DNA of 64,000 nucleotides from Streptomyces sp. TLI_105 (GTDB taxonomy: Bacteria; Actinomycetota; Actinomycetes; Streptomycetales; Streptomycetaceae), in NCBI RefSeq assembly GCF_900105415.1, contig NZ_FNSM01000001.1, positions 3,572,501-3,636,500 on the forward strand, read 5' to 3'. A program made the position numbers and the translations under genes. Shown piece by piece: positions 54,887-63,200 of this stretch. Numbering within the stretch: position 1 is the stretch's first letter; each line of letters starts with the position of its first letter. The notes beneath the pieces are model-generated. The model ran no database searches, had not been told where the DNA came from, and worked only from the letters and a program-made list of their open reading frames with translations.

Positions 54887-55852
54887 CTAGCCGTGTGCGT
54901 GGCCTGCCGCATCGTGCCCCGCCTCACCCGTCCCACTCATGGCCGGTGCCGTCGCCCCGCCCGTCGCGCCCGCCTTCACCGTGAAGGCCGCCGTGCGGAC
55001 CTTGCCCTCGTGCCGGAAGTCGAGGAAGAGGCGGTACGTGCCCGCGCTGGGCGCCGTCGCCGTGAAGGAGACGTCCGGGCCGGGGCCGCCCTCGTTGGGG
55101 TGCACGTGGAGGTAGGCGAGGTCGCCGTCGCGCAGCGCGACGAGGTGTCCGTACGCGCCGAGGTACGGCTCCAGGTCCGTGACGGGCTTCCCGGCCTTGG
55201 TGACGGTGAGCTTCAGTTCCCCCGCCTTGCCCGGGTCCAGGACTCCGCCCAGGCGGACCTGGTAGCCGTCGACGGTCGCGGTCGGGGCGACGGCGGGCAG
55301 CGGCTTCGGCGCGTACGCGCCCGGGACGGCGAGGTCGGCGCCGAGCGTGACGCCCTCGGCGCCGGGGGCGGCGGGCTTGAAGTCGGCGAAGGCCTTGTAG
55401 CCGCCGGCGGCCGGCAGGTCCGCGTCCACCGACCAGGTGCCGTCGGCGGCCTTCACCGGGTGCAGGTGGCGGAAGGTGTTGAGGTCGCGCGAGGCGACGA
55501 TGAAGTGCAGTTCCTTGCCGTGCTCGGTGGTGAAGGCGGTGACCTTCTTGCCGGCCGCGTCCTTGACGGAGAACTTCAGGGTGCTGCGGCCGACGGCGGG
55601 GGCGGGGGTCTCCAGGGCGAGGGTGTAGCCGTCCTGGGAGACCTGGAGGCCGTCGGGGAGGGCGGAGGCGGCGGCGCCCTCCTCGTGACCCTCGTGGCCC
55701 GACTCCTTCCGCGGCTCCTGCGTCGCGTGACCCGCGTGCTCCGCCTTCTTCGGCTCCTCGACGGGGCCGACCCCCTTGCCGACCCCGTACGCGGTCCCGA
55801 AGGTCGCGGCGAGCGCGGCGGCAAAGGCAGTGATCTTCACTCCGGTGTTCAT
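54887..55852 (-). CDS. Exported His-rich protein of the copper island
   Basis: 321 residues. N-terminal signal/anchor helix (KITAFAAALAATFGTAYGVGKGV). A His-rich stretch follows (EHAGHATQEPRKESGHEGHEEG), and the C-terminus is again His-rich (GEAGHDAAGHAHG). Two beta-sandwich domains lie between (GYTLALETPAPAVGRSTLKFSVKDAAGKKV... and GYQVRLGGVLDPGKAGELKLTVTKAGKPV...) with HFIVASRDLNTFRHLHPVKAADG and YLHVHPNEGGPG, which could bind Cu. GGGAGAG precedes the ATG. Its promoter contains CsoR box 1, so it should be induced by copper and act outside the cell, perhaps as a copper sponge or donor. Confidence 0.8.
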   Translation of the reverse strand: MNTGVKITAFAAALAATFGTAYGVGKGVGPVEEPKKAEHAGHATQEPRKESGHEGHEEGAAASALPDGLQVSQDGYTLALETPAPAVGRSTLKFSVKDAAGKKVTAFTTEHGKELHFIVASRDLNTFRHLHPVKAADGTWSVDADLPAAGGYKAFADFKPAAPGAEGVTLGADLAVPGAYAPKPLPAVAPTATVDGYQVRLGGVLDPGKAGELKLTVTKAGKPVTDLEPYLGAYGHLVALRDGDLAYLHVHPNEGGPGPDVSFTATAPSAGTYRLFLDFRHEGKVRTAAFTVKAGATGGATAPAMSGTGEAGHDAAGHAHG

Positions 55853-55905
55853 GACTGCTCTCCCGTACGTGGGTGGCGTGGGCATTCGTTCGTCCGACGC
55901 ACTTC

Positions 55906-55933
55906 ACCATACCCCTGGGGGGTATCAAGTCAA
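55906..55933 (-). promoter_or_regulatory. CsoR box 1 in the promoter of the His-rich exported protein
   Basis: ATACCCCTGGGGGGTAT at 55909-55925, G-tract flanked by inverted ATACCC/GGGTAT, the form recognised by CsoR. Minus-strand TTGACT (55928-55933) and TATGGT (55906-55911) flank it with 16-bp spacing, so bound CsoR would block the promoter. Confidence 0.85.
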
Positions 55934-55946
55934 GTCGGGTCGACAC

Positions 55947-55975
55947 TTGCGTCGGATACCACCGGGGGGTATACA
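55947..55975 (+). promoter_or_regulatory. CsoR box 2 in the copZ promoter
   Basis: TTGCGT (55947-55952), 17 bp, TATACA (55970-55975). ATACCACCGGGGGGTAT (55956-55972) fills the spacer. Confidence 0.8.
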
Positions 55976-55990
55976 TGGACTCGTGAACAG

Positions 55991-56007
55991 ATACCCCCCG
56001 AGGGTAT
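55991..56007 (+). promoter_or_regulatory. CsoR box 3 in the copZ leader
   Basis: ATACCCCCCGAGGGTAT, 10-25 bp beyond the predicted copZ transcription start; could strengthen repression as a roadblock. Confidence 0.75.
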
Positions 56008-56037
56008 CGCCCGGAAAGATCGACCGAGGAGGAAGCC

Positions 56038-56325
56038 ATGGGCTCCTGCTGCACCCCCGACAACAGCTGCTCGACCAACGCCGGTGAGGCGACCGCCGTC
56101 GCGGTCGCCGACAGCACCGTCACGGTCTACGCCGTCTCCGGCATGACCTGCGGCCACTGCAAGAGCTCGGTCACCAAGTCCGTCAGCGCCCTCGACGGCG
56201 TCATCTCCGTCGACGTCGACGTCGCCGGCGGCCTGGTGACCGTGACCACCGGCGGCGAGCCCGACGACGCCGCGATCACCGCGGCCGTCGACGACGCGGG
56301 CTACGAGCTGACCGGCCGGGCCTGA
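56038..56325 (+). CDS. copZ: Copper chaperone CopZ
   Basis: 95 residues. One HMA domain with the metal site [11 protein letters not shown] (Cys-x-x-Cys) near residues 37-40, then the ferredoxin-like fold [25 protein letters not shown]...[10 protein letters not shown]. Unusually, a Cys-rich N-terminus ([11 protein letters not shown]) precedes the domain and could bind extra Cu. GAGGAGG precedes the ATG. First gene of copZ-copA-csoR; hands Cu(I) to CopA. Confidence 0.93.
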   Translation: MGSCCTPDNSCSTNAGEATAVAVADSTVTVYAVSGMTCGHCKSSVTKSVSALDGVISVDVDVAGGLVTVTTGGEPDDAAITAAVDDAGYELTGRA

Positions 56326-56485
56326 TCCGCCGCCGGGCAGACCGGAACCCCGCCGGCGCCCCCGTCCCGGTACCCGACGGTCCGCCCGGCAGGCGGAGCA
56401 CCGCCCGCACCACCCCGGCCGCCGGGGTCCGCCCACCACGCCCGGACCCCGGCCCCCGAACCCCGCCACACCCGAGGAGCAGGAA

Positions 56486-58747
56486 ATGACCACGACCACT
56501 CCGGGCACCGCCCAGGTCGAGCTCGCCATCGGCGGCATGACCTGCGCCTCGTGCGCGGCCCGCATCGAGAAGAAGCTCAACCGCATGGACGGGGTCGAGG
56601 CCACCGTCAACTACGCCACCGAGAAGGCGAAGGTCACCTTCGACGCCGACATCGACGTCGCCGACCTGATCGCCACCGTCGAGGCCACCGGTTACACCGC
56701 CAAGGAGCCCGAGCCGCCGAAGGCCGACGAGAGCAGCAGCGGCCCCACCGACGAGGAGAAGGCCGACGAGGAGCTGCGGCCCCTCAAGCAGCGGCTGATC
56801 ACCGCCGTCGCGCTCGCCGTGCCCGTCATCGCGATGGCGATGGTCCCGGCCCTGCAGATCGAGTACTGGCAGTGGCTGAGCCTCACGCTCGCCGCCCCGG
56901 TCGTCGTCTACGCCGCCTGGCCCTTCCACAAGGCCGCCTGGACCAACGCCAAGCACGGCGCGGCCACCATGGACACCCTGATCTCGGTCGGCACGATCGC
57001 CGCATTCCTGTGGTCGCTGTGGGCGCTGTTCTTCGGCACCGCCGGCACGCCGGGCATGACGCACCCCTTCGAGTTCACGATCGCCCGCACCGACGGCGCC
57101 GGGAACATCTACCTGGAGGCCGCGGCCGGCGTCACCGCCTTCATCCTGGCCGGCCGGTACTTCGAGGCCCGCTCGAAGCGCAAGGCGGGCGCCGCGCTCA
57201 AGGCGCTGATGCAGCTGGGCGCGAAGGAGGTGACCGTCCTCAGGAACGGCCGCGAGGTCACCGTGCCCACCGCCGAACTCCAGGTCGGGGACCGCTTCCT
57301 GGTCCGCCCGGGCGAGAAGATCGCCACCGACGGCACCGTCGTCGAGGGCTCCTCCGCCGTCGACGCCTCGATGCTCACCGGTGAGTCCGTACCCGTCGAG
57401 GTCTCCGTCGGCGACTCCGTCACCGGCGCCACCCTGAACGCCGGCGGCCGCCTGGTCGTCGAGGCCACCCGCGTCGGCTCCGACACCCAGCTCGCCCGGA
57501 TGGCGAAGCTCGTCGAGGACGCGCAGAACGGCAAGGCCGCCGCCCAGCGCCTCGCCGACAAGATCTCGGCCGTCTTCGTGCCGGTCGTCATCGCCCTCGC
57601 GCTCGGCACCCTCGGCTTCTGGCTGGGTACGGGGCAGGGGCTGACCGCCGCGTTCACCGCCGCCGTCGCCGTCCTGATCATCGCCTGCCCCTGCGCCCTG
57701 GGCCTGGCCACCCCGACCGCCCTCATGGTCGGCACCGGGCGCGGCGCCCAGCTCGGCATCCTCATCAAGGGCCCCGAGGTCCTGGAGACCACCCGCAAGG
57801 TCGACACGATCGTCCTCGACAAGACCGGCACCGTCACCACCGGCCGCATGACCCTCGTCAAGGTCCACACCGCCGCCGGTACGGACGAGACCGACGTCCT
57901 GCGCCTGGCCGGCGCCCTGGAGCACTCCTCCGAGCACCCCATCGCCCAGGCCGTCGCCACCGGCGCCGCCGCCAAGGTCGGCACCCTGCCCACCCCCGAG
58001 GACTTCGCCAACATCCCCGGTCTCGGCGTCCAGGGCGTCGTCGACGGCCACGCCGTCCTCGTCGGCCGCGAGAAGCTGCTCCAGGAGTGGGCGATGGAGC
58101 TCACCCCGTCGCTCAAGGCCGCGAAGGACGCCGCCGAGACGGCCGGCAAGACGGCCATCGCGGTCGCCTGGGACGGGGAGGCCCGCGCGGTCCTGGAGGT
58201 CGCCGACGCCGTGAAGGAGACCAGCGCCGAGGCCGTCAAGCGGCTCCGCGCGCTCGGTCTGACGCCGATCCTGCTCACCGGTGACAACAAGGCGGTCGCC
58301 GAGGCCGTCGCCGCCGAGGTCGGCATCGACGAGGTCATCGCCGAGGTCATGCCGCAGGACAAGGTCGACGTGGTCAAGCGCCTCCAGGGCGAGGGCCGTT
58401 CGGTCGCCATGGTCGGCGACGGCGTGAACGACGCCGCCGCGCTCGCCCAGGCCGACCTGGGGCTCGCGATGGGCACCGGCACGGACGCCGCCATCGAGGC
58501 CGGCGACCTGACCCTCGTACGGGGAGACCTGCGGGCCGCGGCCGACGCGATCCGGCTCTCCCGCAAGACGCTCGGCACCATCCGCTCCAACCTCTTCTGG
58601 GCCTTCGCCTACAACGTGGCCGCCCTGCCGCTCGCCGCGGCCGGACTGCTCAACCCGATGATCGCGGGCGCGGCCATGGCCTTCTCCTCGGTCTTCGTGG
58701 TCGGCAACAGCCTCCGCCTGCGGGGCTTCCAGGCCGCCGACCGCTGA
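56486..58747 (+). CDS. copA: Cu(I)-exporting P1B-type ATPase CopA
   Basis: 753 residues. One N-terminal HMA domain (GMTCASC, Cys20 and Cys23), helix 6 CPC motif (401-403), phosphorylation site DKTGT with Asp445, the SEHP motif of P1B ATPases (His484), and [16 protein letters not shown]. Membrane helix pattern of eight segments. It pumps Cu(I) out of the cytosol. 160 bp after copZ with GAGGAG before the ATG; CsoR gene follows 41 bp later. An HMA linker rich in acidic residues ([23 protein letters not shown]) separates the domain from helix 1. Confidence 0.96.
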   Translation: MTTTTPGTAQVELAIGGMTCASCAARIEKKLNRMDGVEATVNYATEKAKVTFDADIDVADLIATVEATGYTAKEPEPPKADESSSGPTDEEKADEELRPLKQRLITAVALAVPVIAMAMVPALQIEYWQWLSLTLAAPVVVYAAWPFHKAAWTNAKHGAATMDTLISVGTIAAFLWSLWALFFGTAGTPGMTHPFEFTIARTDGAGNIYLEAAAGVTAFILAGRYFEARSKRKAGAALKALMQLGAKEVTVLRNGREVTVPTAELQVGDRFLVRPGEKIATDGTVVEGSSAVDASMLTGESVPVEVSVGDSVTGATLNAGGRLVVEATRVGSDTQLARMAKLVEDAQNGKAAAQRLADKISAVFVPVVIALALGTLGFWLGTGQGLTAAFTAAVAVLIIACPCALGLATPTALMVGTGRGAQLGILIKGPEVLETTRKVDTIVLDKTGTVTTGRMTLVKVHTAAGTDETDVLRLAGALEHSSEHPIAQAVATGAAAKVGTLPTPEDFANIPGLGVQGVVDGHAVLVGREKLLQEWAMELTPSLKAAKDAAETAGKTAIAVAWDGEARAVLEVADAVKETSAEAVKRLRALGLTPILLTGDNKAVAEAVAAEVGIDEVIAEVMPQDKVDVVKRLQGEGRSVAMVGDGVNDAAALAQADLGLAMGTGTDAAIEAGDLTLVRGDLRAAADAIRLSRKTLGTIRSNLFWAFAYNVAALPLAAAGLLNPMIAGAAMAFSSVFVVGNSLRLRGFQAADR

Positions 58748-58788
58748 CCATCCCGTCCTGTGAACCCCTGATCCCCGAGGAGCCCGTC

Positions 58789-59070
58789 GTGGCCGGTTAC
58801 GGACAGCACAAGGAAGACATCATCAGACGGCTGAGGCGCATCGAGGGCCAGGTCAGGGGGGTGCAGCGGATGGTGGACGAGGACGTCTACTGCATCGACG
58901 TCCTCACCCAGGTCTCCGCCATCAACGCGGCCCTCCAGTCCTGCGCGGTGGCCCTCCTGGACGAGCACCTGAGCTGCTGCGTCACGGAGGCCATCGCCCA
59001 GGGCGGGGACCAGGCGAAGGTGAAGGTGGGCGAGGCGTCCAAGGCCATCGCCCGGCTGATCCGGACGTGA
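58789..59070 (+). CDS. csoR: Copper-sensing repressor CsoR
   Basis: 93 residues, all-helical CsoR/RcnR family. The Cu(I) ligand set is present: Cys35, His60 and Cys64 (spacing C-24-H-3-C), with additional Cys52 and Cys63. R-rich helix 1 (IIRRLRRIEGQVRGVQRMV) contacts DNA. GTG start after GAGGAG. It is the presumed reader of the four ATACCCC-type boxes found at 55.9-56.0 kb and 59.27 kb, releasing them when Cu(I) binds. Confidence 0.95.
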   Translation: MAGYGQHKEDIIRRLRRIEGQVRGVQRMVDEDVYCIDVLTQVSAINAALQSCAVALLDEHLSCCVTEAIAQGGDQAKVKVGEASKAIARLIRT

Positions 59071-59099
59071 CGGAATCCCCGGGCCCCGCCCGGGAAGCA

Positions 59100-59255
59100 T
59101 CAACCGCCCTTGCGTGAAGGGCAGTCGGCGGACAGCGTGAGGCTCAGCCGGAGACAGAGGCCGAGCAGCTGACGGAGGAGCACCAGCTCCACCGAACCGG
59201 GGAGACCGGAGTCGCAGACCTTCGCGCAAGGGCGGTTCTTCATGAGGGTCGACAT
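59100..59255 (-). CDS. Possible 51-codon Cys-containing small gene
   Basis: Encodes MSTLMKNRPCAKVCDSGLPG followed by SVELVLLRQLLGLCLRLSLTLSADCPSRKGG: an N-terminal C-x3-C pair, a Leu-rich amphipathic or membrane-associated helix (residues 23-41) and two more Cys. Support: minus TACGAT (59262-59267) lies 6 nt before the ATG at 59255, suiting a leaderless mRNA, and CsoR box 4 overlaps it. Against: no homologue comes to mind, and the ends are dominated by a 13-bp inverted repeat that could explain the sequence without coding. If real it would be a copper-induced microprotein. Confidence 0.4.
   Translation of the reverse strand: MSTLMKNRPCAKVCDSGLPGSVELVLLRQLLGLCLRLSLTLSADCPSRKGG
59102..59238. 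repeat. 13-bp inverted repeat enclosing 111 bp
   Basis: AACCGCCCTTGCG (59102-59114) and CGCAAGGGCGGTT (59226-59238) are exact inverted copies. They could pair in RNA over a 111-nt loop, or be terminal repeats of a tiny element; flanking target duplications were not evident. Confidence 0.75.
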
Positions 59256-59264
59256 CCCGCCATC

Positions 59265-59281
59265 GTACCCCTGGGGGGTAT
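59265..59281. promoter_or_regulatory. CsoR box 4 upstream of blaI
   Basis: GTACCCCTGGGGGGTAT, nearly identical to box 1. TTGACG (59284-59289) and TACGAT (59305-59310) just downstream make a promoter for the BlaI gene; the minus-strand TACGAT overlaps the left end. Confidence 0.8.
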
Positions 59282-59338
59282 ACTTGACGCGGGGAAGCGG
59301 CCCGTACGATGGCAGGCCCTACGGGGGAGGGGATGCAT

Positions 59339-59773
59339 GTGCGCCGGCTGGGAGAGCTGGAGGCCGAGATCATGGACCGACTGTGGGCATGGCAACGGCC
59401 CGCCACGGTCCGCGAGATCGTCGACGACATCAATCGGGGACGCCGGGTCGCCTACACGACGGTGATGACGGTGGCGGACATCCTGCACCGCAAGGGCTGG
59501 CTCCGGCGCGAGAAGTCCGGACGGGCCTGGCTGTACGAGCCGGTCCGCGGCCGCGAGGAGTACACGGCGGGCCTGATGCGGGACGCCCTCGGCGACAGCC
59601 AGGACCGTCCCGCCGCCCTCCTCCGCTTCGTCGAGGTCATCTCGGACGAGGACATGGCCGCCCTGGACGCGGCCCTCCGCGCCGCCCGGGGCGACCAGGA
59701 CCCGCAGGCCCTCCGCGCCGCCCGGGGCGAGGGCCCGGACGCCCCTGACGGCCCCGTCGGAGGCCTCGCGTGA
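59339..59773 (+). CDS. BlaI/MecI-family repressor
   Basis: 144 residues from the GTG at 59339 (GGGGGAGG is 8 nt upstream; an ATG at 59333 is too close to it). Winged helix: LGELEAEIMDRLWAWQRPATVREIVDDINRGRRVAYTTVMTVADILHRKGWLRREKSGRAWLYEPV, then a short dimerisation helix and a Gly/Asp-rich tail with a repeated LRAARGDQD/LRAARGEG. BlaI represses target genes until its partner protease cleaves it. Its own promoter carries a CsoR box, linking this pair to copper. The stop is in a duplicated junction with the protease gene. Confidence 0.88.
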   Translation: MRRLGELEAEIMDRLWAWQRPATVREIVDDINRGRRVAYTTVMTVADILHRKGWLRREKSGRAWLYEPVRGREEYTAGLMRDALGDSQDRPAALLRFVEVISDEDMAALDAALRAARGDQDPQALRAARGEGPDAPDGPVGGLA

Positions 59774-59845
59774 ACCGCCCCGCCCCCACCGGGGGTCACG
59801 CGTGAACCACCCCGCCCCCACCGGAGGTCACGCGTGACCCACCAC
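59763..59845. repeat. 32-bp duplication of the blaI-protease junction
   Basis: GCGTGA occurs at 59768, 59800 and 59832, exactly 32 bp apart, each followed by ACC..CCCCGCCCCCACCGG (the third by the protease gene). The first TGA stops BlaI, the third GTG starts the protease. The two intermediate GTGs open 11-codon frames (VNRPAPTGGHA and VNHPAPTGGHA) that each end in the TGA overlapping the next GTG; CCGGAGG or CCGGGGG supplies a ribosome site before the second and third. Confidence 0.9.
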
Positions 59846-60745
59846 GTCCTCGTCCCGCTCGGGCTCGTCCTCCTCACCGGCTTCGTCGTGCCCTGGCTGG
59901 TGGCCCGGGCCCGCTGGGCCCAGCAGGTGCCCCGGCTCGCCCTCGGCGTCTGGGCCGCGTGCGGCGCCGGCTTCGCGGCCGCGTCCGCGCTGCTCCCCGC
60001 CCAGATGGTCCTGTCGAGCGCCGACAGCCACCGCCTGGCGGACATGATGTTCGGGCTCCGGCTCCCCACCCTCGACCGGCTCCTGCACCTCGACGGGCGC
60101 GAGCGGCTCGCCCTGTGCCTCTCGCTCCTCGTCCTGTCGGTGCCCACCGTCGCGTTCGTGCGCCGCCTGGCCAGGGCCCGGCGGATGCGGACGCGGCACG
60201 CGGGGGTGCTGCGGCTCGTCGGCCGGTACGACCCCGCGCTGCGGGCCACCGTCCTCGACGACGACCGACCCGCCGTCTACTGCCTGCCGGGCCGCTCGCG
60301 CCGGGTCGTCGTCTCCTCCGGCGCGGTGCACGCCCTGACGCCCGCCCAGCTCGCGGCGGCCCTCGCGCACGAGCGGGCGCACATCGCGGGCCGGCACCAC
60401 CTCCTCGTCGCGGCGGCGGAGGCCTTCGCGGCCGTCTTCCCGCGCCTCCCGCTCGCGCGCCACGGCGGGCCCGCCGTACCCCTGCTGCTCGAAATGGCCG
60501 CGGATGACCGGGCGTTACGCCGATGTACGCGGGACGCGCTGGCGACGGCGCTGTACGCGCTGGCCTCGGGCCGGGCGCCGCGGTCCGCGTTCGCGGCGGG
60601 CGGCCCCTCGGCGGCGCTGCGGATGCGGCGCATCCTCACCCCGTACAGCGCGGGACACCCCGTGCTGTACGGGCTCCTGACGATCGCGGCAGCGGGACTC
60701 GCGATGACCCCCCTGGTCATCGCATGCTGCTCGTTCCCCCGGTAA
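59834..60745 (+). CDS. M56-type membrane metalloprotease (BlaR1-like)
   Basis: 303 residues. Three or four membrane helices; the zinc motif HERAH (His179, Glu180, His183) in AALAHERAHIAGRHH sits in a cytoplasmic loop. No penicillin-binding sensor domain, so the trigger is not a beta-lactam. It should cleave the BlaI repressor encoded just upstream. The GTG follows GGAGG by 6 nt inside the duplicated junction. A TTA Leu codon at 60515-60517 (codon 228) makes it dependent on the bldA tRNA, so on developmental timing. Confidence 0.88.
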   Translation: MTHHVLVPLGLVLLTGFVVPWLVARARWAQQVPRLALGVWAACGAGFAAASALLPAQMVLSSADSHRLADMMFGLRLPTLDRLLHLDGRERLALCLSLLVLSVPTVAFVRRLARARRMRTRHAGVLRLVGRYDPALRATVLDDDRPAVYCLPGRSRRVVVSSGAVHALTPAQLAAALAHERAHIAGRHHLLVAAAEAFAAVFPRLPLARHGGPAVPLLLEMAADDRALRRCTRDALATALYALASGRAPRSAFAAGGPSAALRMRRILTPYSAGHPVLYGLLTIAAAGLAMTPLVIACCSFPR

Positions 60746-60868
60746 TACGCGAACACCGTTATTTACTAAGCGAATTCGTAGATTTCGCATCGGTCACGGA
60801 TCACGGAATGCACCGCTATCGTGGGTACGTTGGGGCTCGGACTCGGCACGTCGAAGGGTGCAAAACCA

Positions 60869-61351
60869 ATGCAGCTCGCCGGCGTTCGTACGGCAGCGGC
60901 CGGCGACGCGACCACGATATCCAGACTGCTTGCCGACACCATCCGGAGCAGCTACGCCGGAATACTGGACGAAATCCCGATGCGACGGCTGATCTCCGCG
61001 CAATGCGCACTCCCCCGCATACGCGCGGAAATTGAAATTCCGGGAGGCGCCCCCGGCTGGCTCGGCTGGCTGGTCGCCACGGGCCCGGAGGGCACGGTCG
61101 TCGGTGTCGCCGCCGGCGGCGTCCCGGTCCCGGGCGAGGGCGAGGTGTACGCGCTGGCGGTGGAGGCCGGCGCGCGCCGCGCCGGCGTCGGTACGGCCCT
61201 GCTCGCCGCCGCGACCGACCGGATGCGCGGCTACGGCGCCCGGGAGCAGCGCGTGGAGCTCCCGGCGGAGGCCGACCCGGCGCTCCCCTTCTACGCCCAC
61301 CTCGGCTTCGCGGCCCTCTCCCCGAGGCGGTGGAGCCGGCCGCTCCTCTGA
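60869..61351 (+). CDS. GNAT-family N-acetyltransferase
   Basis: 160 residues from the ATG at 60869 (AAGGG upstream; a GTG at 60821 is also in frame). Acetyl-CoA loop VYALAVEAGARRAGVGTALLAAATDRMRGYG (R-x-x-G-V-G). Start VRTAAAGDATTISRLLADTIRSSYAGIL is normal for GNATs. The first 200 bp and the 123-bp gap before it (60746-60868, TTATTTACTAAGCGAATTCG) are clearly less GC-rich than the rest. The TGA stop is in the first unit of a 44-bp array. Confidence 0.85.
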   Translation: MQLAGVRTAAAGDATTISRLLADTIRSSYAGILDEIPMRRLISAQCALPRIRAEIEIPGGAPGWLGWLVATGPEGTVVGVAAGGVPVPGEGEVYALAVEAGARRAGVGTALLAAATDRMRGYGAREQRVELPAEADPALPFYAHLGFAALSPRRWSRPLL

Positions 61352-61454
61352 CCGGCCGCTCTCCGGGCCACTCGTCCGACCGGACGCTCCTCTGACCGGC
61401 CGCTCTCCAGGCCACTCGTCCGACCGGCCGCTCCTCTGACCGGACGCCCTCCCG
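61336..61454. repeat. 44-bp tandem array spanning the GNAT stop codon
   Basis: Units of 44 bp start at 61336 and 61380, a partial third at 61424, all beginning CCGGCCGCTCCTCTGACCGG (second unit CCGGACG). The TGA of the first is the GNAT stop. Two full units differ at only two positions, so the duplication is recent. Confidence 0.92.
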
Positions 61455-61612
61455 AAGCCCACCGTGGCAGATCCACGCCATCGCGTGTTCACGCAGCCCG
61501 ATCCGGTGGATCGGAGGTTCGCTCCCCGGTCAGGATGGGTTCAGCGGCGCGGGCCCGGCGGCACGGGTACCTCGCCCGGACGGCATGGACCGAGCGAGCC
61601 CCTGGAGGAGCG

Positions 61613-62506
61613 ATGCACACACCGAGCGGCACTTCCCTGCCCGTCGTGCCCGCAGCGCTCGCTCCGGTCCTGCCGTCCCGATACGGCCTCGACCAGGAGC
61701 CCGCCCCCGGCGCCGGCATCCGGGTCACCGCCGACACCCTCCCCGGGCTCGAGTCGGTCTCCCCGGCCGACGAGAGCTCGGTCTGGCTGCACGACGCCCT
61801 GCTCGGCCCGCACAGCGCGGACATCGTCCGCTACCTCAGCCTCGCCCGCTCCACCGGCGGACCCGTCCTCGACCTCGGCTCCGGCGCCGGGCGGCTCGCC
61901 GTCCCGTTCGCCCGGCACGGCTTCGCCGTGGAAGCCGTGGACCGGGACGCCTCGGCCCTGGAGCGCCTCGAAGGCTGGGCCCGCCGGATCGGCCCGCAGG
62001 TGGCCGGGCTCGTCGTCACCCACCGCGCGGACCTGACCGAGCTCCGCCTCGAAGGAAGCTACCGGCTGGCGCTGCTCGCGGGTGCCATGGTCACGGCCGT
62101 CCCGCCGGCCAGCCGGCCGGAGCTGCTGCGCGAGGTCGCCGCCCATCTGGAGTCGGGCGGGGCGCTCGCCCTCGACTACACGGCGCACCAGCTGCCGGGG
62201 CTGATCGCGGAGCCGCGTCGGACCTGGGCGTTCCAGGTGCCGCGCTTCGACGGCATCGACGAGTGGGTGGTGGCCCGGCAGGTCTTCGACCTGCCGTCGA
62301 TGAGCGAGCGGATCACGTACTACGCCGCCAGGACCGGCAAGCTCTCCTCGGAGCGGGTCGTGCTGACCACGGACAAGTGGATCGTCGACCCCGAGCGGCT
62401 CGCGGCCGAGCTGCACTCGGCGGGGCTGCACATCGAGGGCAGGCGGCGCCACCGGATCGACGAGCGGACCGAGTCCGTCCTCCTCGTGTGCAGGCCGGAC
62501 GACTGA
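61613..62506 (+). CDS. Class I SAM-dependent methyltransferase
   Basis: 297 residues. Rossmann SAM site GGPVLDLGSGAGRLAVPFARHGFAVEAVDRDASALERLEGW (motif I GSGAGR; acidic VDRD), then ALLAGAMVTAVPP and LREVAAHLESGGALALDYTAHQLPG, and a C-terminal half with WIVDPERLAAELHSAGLHIEGRRRHR. N-terminal SVWLHDALLGPHSADIVRYLSLA precedes the fold. GGAGGAG lies just before the ATG. The target (small molecule, peptide or other) is unknown; no biosynthetic neighbours are visible. Confidence 0.88.
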   Translation: MHTPSGTSLPVVPAALAPVLPSRYGLDQEPAPGAGIRVTADTLPGLESVSPADESSVWLHDALLGPHSADIVRYLSLARSTGGPVLDLGSGAGRLAVPFARHGFAVEAVDRDASALERLEGWARRIGPQVAGLVVTHRADLTELRLEGSYRLALLAGAMVTAVPPASRPELLREVAAHLESGGALALDYTAHQLPGLIAEPRRTWAFQVPRFDGIDEWVVARQVFDLPSMSERITYYAARTGKLSSERVVLTTDKWIVDPERLAAELHSAGLHIEGRRRHRIDERTESVLLVCRPDD

Positions 62507-62628
62507 GGTGTGCGGGACGGACGACCGATACGGGGCGGAGGGTCGGCCGAAGAGCACCTGCCGAGGTTGACGAGCAAGAGGTACGATGCCCACAAAAGTT
62601 TGGGCCGACCAGGTGGCGGGCGGAGAAG

Positions 62629-63069
62629 ATGGCAGGCGTGGAAGAGCTGACGGGCCGCGAGGCGGTGATCCAGCGTCTGCGCGATGTCGGGCTGCGGGTC
62701 ACGGGCCCGCGCCTGGAGGTGCTCACGGTGCTCGCCGCCGGCGGCCATCTGGACGTCGAGGCCATCACCACGACGGCCCGCGAGCGGCTCGGCACGCTGA
62801 CCAGCCAGGCCGTGTACGAGATGCTGCGGCACTTCCAGGAGACCGGTCTGGTCGGCAAGTTCGACCGGCCCGGCCTGCCCGCCGTGTTCGAGATCTCCGG
62901 ACCGCCCCACCAGCACGCCCTGTGCACCGCGTGCGGCCGCGTGGAGAACGTCTCCGCGACCGCGCCGGAGCCGCCCCGCGGCGCCCTGCCGCAGTGGCGG
63001 GTGGACGACGCGGAGGTCGTCTTCAGGGGCCTGTGCCCCGACTGCCGGGCGGCCGGCTCCGGCGCCTGA
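62629..63069 (+). CDS. Fur-family metalloregulator (FurA/CatR-like)
   Basis: 146 residues. Winged helix GREAVIQRLRDVGLRVTGPRLEVLTVLAAGGHLDVEAITTTARERLGTLTSQAVYEMLRHFQETGLV, then the metal hinge PPHQHALCTACGRVENV and CPDCRAAG with the structural zinc cysteines (CxxC twice). The LTSQAVYE helix and the ALCTACG form resemble FurA/CatR-type peroxide or iron sensors of Streptomyces rather than Zur or Nur. The catalase usually next to catR is not here. Possible operator CCCAC-AAAAG-TTTGGG at 62589-62604. Confidence 0.85.
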   Translation: MAGVEELTGREAVIQRLRDVGLRVTGPRLEVLTVLAAGGHLDVEAITTTARERLGTLTSQAVYEMLRHFQETGLVGKFDRPGLPAVFEISGPPHQHALCTACGRVENVSATAPEPPRGALPQWRVDDAEVVFRGLCPDCRAAGSGA

Positions 63070-63200
63070 GCCGCCGTCACCTCTCCGCGTGGCCGCCGCC
63101 TCGGCGCCGGTCGACACCGTGCGTGTCGTTCGATTTTGTGGCAGGGTCTAGCGGGGCGATTCGACAGGGTCCACCGGATCCGAGGGGAGTCTGCTGCGCC

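Noticed and set aside
61613..62506. RiPP (daptide-like) biosynthetic methyltransferase
   Set aside because: The fold would fit, but there is no precursor peptide, aminotransferase or oxidative partner nearby; the M56 protease belongs to BlaI.
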